From Caprimulgus europaeus (taxonomy: Eukaryota; Chordata; Aves; Caprimulgiformes; Caprimulgidae): DNA of 64,000 bases. Position numbers and translations under genes: made by a program. Positions 15,001-27,000 of the stretch are shown here, one piece after another (positions within the stretch are counted from its first letter, which is position 1; every line of letters starts with the position of its first letter). The notes below the pieces were generated by a model. The model did not search any database and was not told where the DNA came from. It worked only from the letters and a program-made list of their open reading frames with translations. The DNA is taken from NCBI GenBank assembly GCA_907165065.1, contig OU015534.1, forward strand, positions 15,693,686-15,757,685. Reading direction: 5' to 3'.

Positions 15001-18000
15001 GCCACAGGAGAGGAAAAGAACACATATTCTCCCCCACCAAAAAAATTAAGACCATACATTCACAAAAGTTGCCAGAGCCATATAGAGAGCCATACTCATG
15101 AAGGAAATCTGTGTAGCACCCAGTTGCTATATACAAGGTCCTTCAGCTACAATAACAACTGGATTAACATCACATTTCTCATTAAAACTTTCAGAAACAT
15201 CTGAAATGCAACATTCATCCAGGATGACAATTACCTTCACCTGAGCCTCCAAAAATCACTGCAAGGCAGTGTTTCCATATGGATGCTGCGGAAAAAGCAC
15301 CATCTATGTACTTAACAGCAGTACATCCTGCAATGCACAGATTTTCTATGGAAGTTTTGTTACATAGATAAGGATTCAGCTGGGCCTTAATTCAGTTTAC
15401 TCTTAAAGATTTTACATTTGTTTAAAGAGGTTTACCTCTAGGAGCCATGGTTTTAGTTTTCTGTCCAGCAGAATATCAAATCCCAGGACTTCAAAGCAGA
15501 CACTGTCACTTCCTGGTGCTTGCCCTGGCCTGCACATGCGATAAGCATGAAGAACATGTGGCTCTGCAACTATGAGAGTCTTCACTACTAACTCCTGTAG
15601 GGATTTTTTCAGAAAAATTCATCAGGAGAGAAGACAACAGTATATATTGAACTACTGTGAGTCATATTTTAATCTTTTAAATTTAATTAAAGTATCTAAT
15701 AAAAAAGACTCAAAATACCAAATACATAGTCTATAATAAATAAACTACTCCTATGGAAAAACTTTTTTTTCCACATAGTTCTGAAGCATATTGTTTTACT
15801 TTCCATAGTACATACATACTTTTAGTTATGTAATAACAAATGCTAAAGGTATATTGGTATATTTAGTATACTATACTGAAGTATAGTATAGCCAATCTTC
15901 ACCCATTTCATTATGCTATGTAATTTTTAATAAATATTCTCAGAATCATATGTACAGATGATGCCCAAGTTCTAACAATCTTAGACCTATTCCTCACTTA
16001 CAGGCACCTGTAACACAACTACTGACTTCAATGGCACAAGTTCCAGTCCACAGATATGTGCAAAGCTGACTACAATTTTGTAAATGTTCACACACACAAT
16101 TAATTCATTTTGTACTCTAGAATAGTCTCCAATAATTTAATAGATGGTTCCTTTGTATCATATTACTTATATGAAAAACTGTTTGAAAGGGGTTTTGTTC
16201 CTCAGAAAAAGTTTAACATTAAATTTATAATCAGATTCTGAATTTAGGCTTTTAAAAACCATAATCATAATTTATAGTATGTCCTTTGCGGCATGCATTA
16301 CTGAGAATTTGGATTAATAAAGTTTCAAAAGTAATTCTGGATTCCAGTAAAGTGAATGGCAGAAGCAATTAATTTTCTAAGAATATACATACACAAAATA
16401 AAGAAAAGCATTTTATCTTACTGAAATATCACTCCAGAATTTGGAGACATCAAGATTATTTGTTTCTAGAAACTCAGTAAACCATTTTATGGAGCGTTTG
16501 CTTCCTTTGTCTTCTGTTTCATCCCGTTCAAAGTGTTCATTATGTTTATTGACAGAGTAGTTAGTTAGATGCATATATAACTGACTCTAAAAAAAGGCAG
16601 AAAAGACATTTTAAAACTCTTAAACACAACTCTAGAATGGTGAATTCAAAATAAAAGAAAAAATATTAAATCAATAATAACGCAACAGTTCATATTTACA
16701 AATAACACTATGTGCAGATTTAGTGTTTCTAATTCTTGAAAGTTTCATCTAATTAATATTCTATTTTTCTTATTACAAAACCTGAACTTATATTTAAACC
16801 AGTTGCAGTCAACTGATCTACTGTTCAACATCTGGTTACACAATATATCTGCCATTTTTACAGGTCTGCAAGTAAACAACTACCTAAAAAAATGAAAAGC
16901 AATTATCATAACTTACAGAATTATTACATCCTACAAGAAGCAAACAATAAAGATGGTATTTTGAAGTGCTACTGTAAAAGTGCTAAAAAACACTCTGGCA
17001 CCTGTTTCATAGACAATCCCACATTTCAGTTTTCACTGTGGTTTATTTATGAGAAATGTTCTCATGATGGTGATACTTTAAAATATCTTTTACATGTAAA
17101 CTCATCTGCTGTGTTGATATCTGCCAAAACTGCTCATTTTTGACTGGCTGGTAGCTATACATCAGACGAAGGTAAATTTCAAGATATAAATTACATAAAT
17201 GAGTGAGTGCTACAGCTTCTTCATGGAGCAAAATGTCACCAGCAATAGATTCATGTTTTCAGTTGCATTAAAAAAAAAAAACCAAAACAAACAAAAAAAC
17301 CCTAACCAAACAGAACCCAAACATTACCTTTCCATGGCCAATTTATAAATCATGATTTATGTTTACATTATCCCCCAGTACAGATATTAATTCTGCTTTC
17401 TACCTACACTACCACGATGACCGTCCTCATCACAGCAATCATGTTTGATTCCTTGCTTGAGTGTAGCTGATATTCTAAGCTGACCATAAGCTTTCTGTTC
17501 CAATTCCTTTTTAACAAGATAGCCAATAGATAACACAAGCCTTCTGCTGTCATTTATCTCACTGCACTTACTTATGTTTTAAAAAAAGTAATGAAATTAA
17601 CAAAATCAATCAAATTAATTGCAGGCTAGTTAACAATATACTGTACTAGCACTACAAGTAATTAATTTCTCCCATGGCTTCCAATTACTGCTCTGAGAAT
17701 CATTTTGAAACCTATTGGTTTTGAGTCATTATAAATGTCAACTTTCCATGAAATTCAAATTATTTCAGACAACAGTAATTATTTTTCAGACTATGAAAAA
17801 ATGAAAGTGTTTTTAGAACATTTGTTAAACATTTGAACTAATCTTCAGTCTGAAGTTATCAGGAATAATGTCATGGTAGAACAATGTCATCCAAAGAACA
17901 ACATCATTAGTGACAGGCCAGGTTATTTCATACAATAGACAATCTACAACAACAGTTGGGAGAACACAGAAACAGCAGCCTGTTCTGTTTATCCACTCAG

Positions 18001-21000
18001 AGCATACTTCAGTGCTGCTAATGCTGAGATTACTAACAACAAAAAAATACTGAAAGTAAACTACTCCAAATATAATATTGGAACTCTTCCAAATATACCC
18101 TTTGTACTGGGTCTAAATTACACCTGTATTCTTCAAAAGAGCACTAAAAGACAGTCACAATTTTAAGTGACAAGTGGGGAAAAAGGCTCTCCATGTGTTG
18201 TCTATTGCATAATTACACTGAAGCAGCTCTAAAAGTAAAAGGTATGGAAAAGGAAAGATACAGTAGCAACAGAATACAGAATGAGGCATAAGAAAATCAA
18301 ATCTACTTCTTTCTTGCCAGACATCTGCATTTTGGTCTGTGCCAGAAGAGAGGGGCTGCACCTCTCAACAAGGTAAGATGGTATACAGTGAATAGGAGGA
18401 TTAAAGTATCCAAAAACTTTAGCATGTCCCTTACCATTTCTTGGTTCTCTGCAAGTTTATAGGCAGCCCTGTAGTATCATCCTAAAGCTGTCAAGTACAT
18501 GCTCCTTTCCCTGCTGAAGCAGCTGGTGACTAACAGCACCAGCAGCAGATGCCCTCACGTTCAGGGACCGCAGTGACCACTCTCACGCACTGGTCTTTAT
18601 GTCCCTGGTTTTCTGTTTTCTGCATAGGTTCCCAACACAATGGCTGAAACATCGCAGGATCCTCAGCAGAAGCTCTAAACTTCAGGGATGTTAAACAATG
18701 ATCTAGCAGGACTTAAACCTTACCCTCTCCTATACCCCACCCCAAACTAAGTCTCAGATAAATATAAAAGCAATGTAACTGTTCTTGAAATGATTTTATT
18801 CATTTTTTCTGTGTTGAATGTCAATAACTGACATTTTTTGCTTTCTTTTAGGAAATAGTTAAACTCTTTAGCATACATACATTCAAAGTCATATAAAATT
18901 TTTATACATAAGCAATAATACAGCTATACTTGTGATTTTGACAGAAAAATTCATCCAGATGAATACCAAATTAAGTGTCACCATTTATTTTATTTTACCT
19001 CCTTCAAACACTACACAGGTAAAATTCTACACACATCAGCAATAAATTGGAATCAACTCCAGCTTACCAAATTTGAGTCACTGGGTGGATGATACTTTTC
19101 TGTGCCCATTCTCACCAGTCCATCATGATATAAAAATACTTTTAATGGATCACAAGAGGTTACAAGGATATACACACGTAAATCAAACTTGTAGCCTTCC
19201 ATAAGAAATGGTTTGTCAAGATATTCCTGAACAATCAAGTGATCCTGAGCTTGTAACTTTTCTCCATTTCTTATTAAAGAGATCCTGGTAAAAACAAAAG
19301 TTATTTCAAAAACAAAGAACTTCAACATTACTCTTCAAAACAGATTTTCATGGTCACCCAGCCAGGTAGTCAAGCTAAAGTCTACCTGGAGCAAGAGACT
19401 CAGCATACCTGAGTTGTAAGGTTGAGAAAAAGCGCTACTTGCTTACATGGCTGCTTGTTTCTTGCCCTTTACAGTGCTTCACTAGATGAAAAAAGGCAAT
19501 GAGCCTTTCAAAACAACTTTCTGCTTCCTTCGATTCAACAATTTGTTATAATGGGTTCTCTCTACGCTTAAAAATTGTTTGGCAGAACGACCAGTCTCCA
19601 GCTTTTGTGATTATTCTTCCACAAGCAGCTCTAAAAATAGGCTTCCAGTCTTTCTTTGCCACAACTTCTGCCCGAAGTGCAGGTTGGAAAGAACTTTCAG
19701 TGTTTATACAGTGTCTTTATATACAGACTATAAACTGGCAGCCTTTAACTACACAGACTTTTAAATAACTGTAATAGCTAATATTTTTCAGTGTATCATT
19801 ATTAACCCTGAATTCCTATAGCTTTGTTGCCTTAACCTTTCTCTCTATTATTTATGATACATTCCAGTGTTCTGGTGCTGAATACTTCTAATATACTGAA
19901 GTATTTCCAGGAATTTCTCTGAAATATGCTGATACCTTTCCTTTCATCTTATCTTTGTCCTTAGGAATGAAAAATAAGGAAATGGAAAAGTTTGGGGGCT
20001 TTATTTTTACAGTAATTCTGATATATTTTTAATAACTAAGAGCTTTACTATACTGTATAGTTCAAATTGATATTAAAAGAAATAAAAGCTTAAGTTGAAA
20101 TAACTAACAGTAAGAACAGAACTAAGAATGAAATTGCAATCTTTATCTCTTTTTTTTTTTTTTTTTTTTTTTTTTTCCCTTAATGTGCAGCCCTGTCACA
20201 GGCAAAGCCATTTCAATCCAACTGCAGACTGCAGTGTCTGCAGTGGTGTCCTTCCTCTGGCATGGATGTCACCTCCTTCCAAGAGCGCACCTCCAGCCAG
20301 ATCCCCAACAGCGTTTCCTCTGTTCCTCCTACACCTCATGGCTGCCACTCAAATATGTTTGTGCTTCTCTGACTGGCTGCGGTTTTATCACACAATGGGG
20401 TGGTTGAGTTTCAGAGCTGTGGAAGATCCTGACCTTCTCCCACACATGACAGCCCTGCAGCCCCCAACCACCAAAACCCTGCCATTTATGCCCAATACAA
20501 TCTCACACCCTAAGTCTATGCACACCATATTAATAATTATGTTCTTTAGATAAATTCACAATAAAAAGAATCCTGATCTTAATAATTATTTGAACCTCAT
20601 CAGACAACACATTCTTTAATTATGCCACATTCAGAACAACATTAAAATACAACTTTGATTTAGCTTTACATTTTAGCTGTTTCTGCTTAAGCCCTCGTCC
20701 AATACATCAGCTTTCTTATACTGATCATACAGCTTTAACTACAAACTTCTTACTATCACAGAGCTCCTGTTAATGTTGTTAAGTAGCACTAGATTTCACC
20801 TTTAATGGGCAAGAAAACTAAAGTTAACATGCAATTTACCCATGTCCCATTGCACCATTAGCTGGCTTGACTATGAAAGTTTTCTGTCTTCGTTTCTTCT
20901 TCAGTTCTTTTACATAGTTCTGAAACTGTGTATATTCTGCAGGGAAGATCCATGTTCGAGGAATAAAACTATACTCCTGAGGCTGACTCTTGATCATTCT

Positions 21001-24000
21001 GCAAAAAAGTGTGATTGAGTTAAAATCTTTTAACTACTTCAATGTATTAATCCTCAGGATTAAAAAGTGTTTACAATAATTTGACAAGGAAACATTTTAG
21101 CAAAATGCTGCAATATGAAAGCAAACTTCTGCAGTTGTTTAAGAACAGTTAGAGCTCTGTAACATATTCATATGCATATTTTAAGAACAACAAAAGCAGA
21201 CTATCTTGTGCATTTTTGCTTGTTATCGTATCTTATTGCTTACGAAGTTATTGGCATCCATGTCATTTCTTGGCATCTATCTCACGCTCGTTATATTTTT
21301 TGTTCAGTTACTCAGATGATTTAATGCTATTCCTATTCTTACAAATATTAAGCTTACAATAGATTGTGTGATAATAGATCTTTTCCTACCTAATATACTC
21401 CTGGATTCCTCTTTTCTTTTTTTTTCTTTTTTTTTCTTTTTTTTTTTTCCCCTTGGGAGGGATGGGGATATTTGGCAGGTTTCATATCAGTATGTATTTG
21501 GGGATGTATGAAGATCAACACACACAAAAAAAGAGGACCTGGGATATTTTGAGTTTCTTCACGAGTGCAAAAAATATTAATAACAATGACTGAATTTAAA
21601 ATTGAATCAATTTCAAAAGAGTTTTTTATTTCTTTCTAGTCTTTTGAAGGAATTTCAAAAGTAAGGAATTGTAGTGAATATACTTTGACACAGGCCAAGC
21701 AACTGCTCATGTACCTCCAATACAGGGCAAAACAGAAGCCTGGATTTGTGTTTGGTACCAGCATATTATGATTGAAATTCCCTGAGCACCTTATTTAGTC
21801 AAAAGAAAGCAAAGAAATGCAAAGCAAGACAAGGGGGAAAGAATAGAACTAAAACAACAACAAGGTTAAGACGTCATAGGGAACAATCTCTGAATCTGGT
21901 TAAAGGATGCAGCAAGGTCCTGCTGTGGCAGCTGAGGTAGTGAGCATATCTCATTTATAGCTCTGTTGTCTGAATGCAGAAGAGACAAGTAAAAGAGGAA
22001 AAATGGTAGAGAATTCAGTTAGCAGAAGTTTCCATCACCCAAAGCTGTGTATCTGGCAGATAGGAAGCATATAACCACACCAGACTGTCAGTATGGGCTA
22101 GATTCATATGGGCCAGCTTTAAACAAAGTGGCTTTAGTACTGGTTAACAGCCAAGTTATAGGAGCAATGTGGACTAGTATACCATAGTTCCCAGTAGAAT
22201 AAATTTAGTCTTTGCTGAGTTAAATACTGGTGCAGCTAGCTTGTTTCAAATACTCAGAATACATGAAATATCATACATAACCTCATATGAAATTGGTCTA
22301 GGTCACTCAAAACTACTCTGCAACATAGGGTGGACACATTTAAAATACAAATATCCACAGACCAACAGAAAGTGATTGGTTGTTTAAAAAGAAATGACCT
22401 GAAATAGGAAGCTCCTCAACTTTGATTTTTTTTTTTTTTTTAATGGCACTATGATGAATTCTAATACTTTTTAGTTAGAGATTTAGGTGTACTTCTACTT
22501 TTGTAATGGAAACTATTAGTATCAGCATAACCTAAATGTAAAAAAGATTTCAATATTATTTCAATTTTTCCATTTCTACTGTGAGCCTACATAATGCTCC
22601 TGATGCAGCATAAGACAGTTTTTCTTTAAGTGGATCAAATACTAATGGAAAAAAAACAGAGCTGCCAACCACATCTGTCAGGCTAGGACTGTAGCCAAGC
22701 CCTACTGGTATAATAGATATGCTGTCACCAAATTGTTTAGCCAGCTACCCAACAAACACTCTGCAGAAACCACAACAGTTATAGTAGTCTTGAAGTACTG
22801 CATGAGGTTCAGTGCTTCTGCTGCTTCATTGCAACTATTATTTTTATGAATCTGGTTTGATGAAAGCCACCAAATAGTCACAAAAAAAGTTTTTTAAAAA
22901 AGAAATAGATATTATAATTAATGAATCATGCATATTTCTAAACTACTCACCATCTGCTATATATTTACAAACATTACTACCTTGCAAACCAAATAACTTA
23001 TCTAGGCAGAATTATCCTACTTTTAGGCAAAAAGCTATTTCTGTGTTAGTTTCCATCACTCTCCAAATTATTTACCATATGCATCCTGAAGTGTTACATG
23101 ATAGGGACTTGCCATTTAACTTACTTGCAGGCTTCAACACACATATTCCCTACTCAATTAATATATCTTCATGGTATTCTAAATATATTAATATTATTTT
23201 GTGACTGCAAGTAAATCAGTTCTATATGTCTTTTTCCATCTTATGCATCACTTGGTAGACTACAAACAATAATATGAAGAGTAACACTTAATCATTGATT
23301 ACAAGTTCTGGTCCTCACTAAAACTTTAAACAGAATTCAGCTCTGCTCTTTCCCCGCTTGGCCCGTTTCAGAAATGGCTTAGGAACATCATCAAGTAGCT
23401 TGTGGAATCAAGATCTACTCCATTACAATAGCCCTATTTTCCAGCACATCTGCAATCCACTACTGTGGGTAACCACTTCTTCACTCTGCTGCTCTATCCT
23501 TTAGCCTTTACAGTCCTTACCAGGAGGTCTGAAAACTAAACAGCAAGTTATTGTTTTTCTGAGTGCTATTTTAGCTCCCAGATGTGGCCAGATTATGCTC
23601 TTGTTTCTCAGAGTGCTTTCTGTGCAAAAGAATCAGAGGTGTTGAACCAAACGTAGCTCACTGAAGACACGACTTGTCGGTCTAATAACACAGTTGTTTC
23701 ATGAGCTCTTCCTGGTACACAACCCACAGCTACTTTGTACGAGTCAGTATTGAGAAGAGAAAAGAGTCCACGCAGCAGAAAGGCAAAGGTACCAGAATTA
23801 ATGTTTCTGCACTATCTTGTTCAAACGAATTTTAAGATGGAACAGAGGTTTAGAATTGTCCTGGTTTTTGCTAGGATAGGGTTAATTTTCTTCTTAGTAG
23901 CTAGAAAGCACTGTGTTTTGGTTTCAGTGAGGATTGTTATGAGAAGGAATGTTGATAACATACAAGGACACAGGCTGTTTGCCTGCATGTGCCATCTCTG

Positions 24001-27000
24001 TGTTTCTACTTAGAGTTTAAGTCTTGAAGGGGCAGGGAAAAGTGGTTGTGTAGCATGTATTGACACATGGGAGATCTGGCCCACATGTAGGACACGTAGA
24101 CACCATAGCAATGCAGGCAATATTTGCATCATAATAGTTGCATACATTCTACATGCTATGTGTTGTAGTCACAAAACAGAAAAGGAGATAGAGAAAGAGA
24201 GGGAGAGAGGAGATATCACATTAATTACATTAATATACAAAAGCAAATTCTGTTCTGGTAACAGGAAATGCAGTTGGGGGCCAAAAGATTAACTCTATCA
24301 GTAATTGCTCTTTAAACTAATTTAGCTTAGAACAATCAAAATATTAACATACACATATCCCTAAACTTTTCCTTATTACCAGTCCATTGAATTATTTAGT
24401 ATTGTTTTCTTACAGGTCTTACTCACAAGTTCTCAACTAGGATAATTCCTCAGAACCCAGTTATTCCACTAGAGTGAGGAGAATTTATAATTAGACAAAC
24501 GAGCCTCTCTGACTTACTTCTTATATAAGCAGTAAGATGCTTCACATTTTTTAAATTTGATATGCACAAAAATATAGTCATTCTTTTAAACAAATAATAT
24601 CCATCCACATACTAGTTATTTTTTCTGTTCTACCGTTAAAGGATGTATCATGTTTTAAGTGTATTATATAATAATTTAAGGCTCCCCCACATTCTGCAAT
24701 GTGTAGACAGAGAACCAAACTCACATCATTTTCCACTGAAGTCAACTGGAGAGATACAGAGTCCACTACGATGCTACAGATCCAGGACCAAAGCCAAAGT
24801 TATTAAGAAACATTGGAAATTATTTTTGCTCCTCTCATAACCTCTTAGTAAAAACAGACAAACCTTACAAGCAATAATTCAGTATTGTCCTACACTGAAT
24901 ACTATGGCCGAAAAACTTTTTATATTAAAAAAAAGATTACTTAGTCATGTTTCTTGCCAGAAAATCCTTTCTGCAGATCTCTCCCATTCCTGGAAAATGG
25001 TTGATTCTCTGAGGAAGGAGGAAAAAAAAGTTAGTAGGCACTTTGTATTAGGATTGCCAGGAAAATTAAAATCATTTAAAATTTTCAACTGCATGCTCGG
25101 TCAAATATAATTAGTGTTATATAAAAAATATTTAAGATAATATCTTACATTATACTATTTGTTCTTAGCAATACTACAATTCCCCTCCACCAACATGAGT
25201 ATGCCCATTGATTTCTCTTCAGACATGAAAGGAGACTATCATACTCTTATTCACAAAGCTACCGAGGAACAAAGAATGCTATCACAAAGCAATGGTAAGA
25301 AAATGAATTATTTGCTCACAGAAACTGTGGAGAGAGCTCTGCTTGTTAACTTACTGCTTAAAAGCTTATGAGCAACTTATAAATGACATTTTGCATCTTC
25401 TTTCAAACTCTGATCATTCACAACACCTAACTGTCAGGATGAAAGAACAATTCCAAGTATTTAAACACCACATTCCAAGTGGTATGAATAAATAATCGAA
25501 GAGAATAAGATTTTTAAATACGTAATGGCATAGCCTTATTGCAGTCCGGTTGGTGGTGTTTTGTGGGTTTTTTTTCTCTCCATAAAATGTAACTGACCAA
25601 AAGAGACACATTACTGAACACTTCAGAGTGAAGCAGTTTACTGAAGCATGACAGAAATCCCAACTGCCACTCTACCTGGTAGTTCCGAAGCTCAGCAATC
25701 TTTTCCTGCTGCACGGCAGAATCACTCCATATGAGATTAGCTGTTTCGTCTTCATCACGTGTTTTCACAAATCCCATTTCTCGAATTACTACACGTACTA
25801 TGGAGAAATCACATACTTAAGGACTACTTTGAATCTCTAAAATAGATTAATTTTCAAAACTTAAAGTCAATTAAGACTTCAGTATTAGGCCCTTTGTCTG
25901 AGAACAATGTTAACATGCAAGCTCTTATTTATCTTGCAATATTTCCATCAGTCTATTGCAAACCTGTCATTACAACATTACAGCACTTTGTACTGAGGCT
26001 GGAATCACACGCTGGAAGGAGGCTGGAAGCACAACCACTGATGGGAGCTGTAAAGAGCTTCAGGGCATTCCACAATCACCTAGTACTTGCATGGCTTTTA
26101 GACTTAGTCTTGGCTATCACATACGTTAATTTCAAAACAGCGATGACTACAAGTGCCACTGCAGACAGGGCACAAGAATGCCTCCTTAGTCAAAGTAGAG
26201 TAGTTACAAAAGCAAATGCATTCATTATTTTAATATACATATAAATAAGATAAAAGACTAATTATGTGCCAGGCATAACCCAGGTTCAAGGAGAAAAGAT
26301 TTTTCTGCAGTAGTCCCAAGCATCAAAATACAAAAGATTAACAGATTTCATTGAGAAACCTCTGCATAATAATTAGAGTATTTAACATTAAATTTACACT
26401 GTTCATATTTCAAGGCTTTAAACAAACTTCCAAACATATCTGTAATTCGTACTTAGACAGTTTTTCCACAGCCATCTTGATTACTTAAGTTTTTACATTC
26501 CAAGGCCCTTCCCTGAGTAACAAATGGGGAGTAATAAATGCACAGTGTTCAAAGCTATCAACTCAATGTTACAAGAAAAGAACAAAGGTTTCTTACAAAA
26601 TAAAATCTTTTTGAAATGTCTCACTCACCCCATTAGTTAGTAATTCACTCATGTCAATGACTATTAGGATGAAAACAAAATATGTAGCTTCCTACCAATT
26701 TCGTATTTTGTGCCAGCGACATTTGCAGTGATGACTCCATTCTTCTTCTTTCTGACTTTTCTTTTAATTGTGCTTTGATAGGGCAGTTCCGAACTCAGAG
26801 TCAGAGGAGCAGTTCCATGGTTATCTTTGAAAAATAATTTAGTAACTTTTAACATCTTTATGACCCAAATAATACATAAAAATGAACTAAAAATTCAAAA
26901 ATTTACTTTGTTGCAACTTAGAGGTACAAACATATTGAATAATTAATAAGTTATATTAAAAATCCAAGACTAGCATACCTCCCTCATTAGGCAAGGATGG

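Larger units (their letters stand above)
7122..15435 (-). other. TTLL7 intron, 8.3 kb
   Basis: The largest intron between coding exons. It splits the catalytic motif LLE|INRAPS. Contents recognised: paired hairpins at 8451-8513, a TA/CA microsatellite at 12034-12090 and a TA/CA-rich palindromic tract at 13640-13800. Block 11080-11640 is somewhat richer in GC and could be a decayed interspersed repeat, but I cannot name a family. Confidence 0.7.
15595..19067 (-). other. TTLL7 introns around the exon at 16422-16586
   Basis: Introns of 827 bp and 2481 bp. A perfect 10-bp inverted repeat with a 4-base loop lies at 15867-15890. An A12 run precedes an A/C-rich stretch at 17270-17320. No genes or named repeats recognised. 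Confidence 0.7.
20999..24940 (-). other. TTLL7 intron, 3.9 kb
   Basis: Contains a T/C-rich tract (21411-21452), a T16 run (22426-22441), an LTR-derived fragment starting at 23857 and a purine-rich stretch at 24180-24215. No coding exon. Confidence 0.7.
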
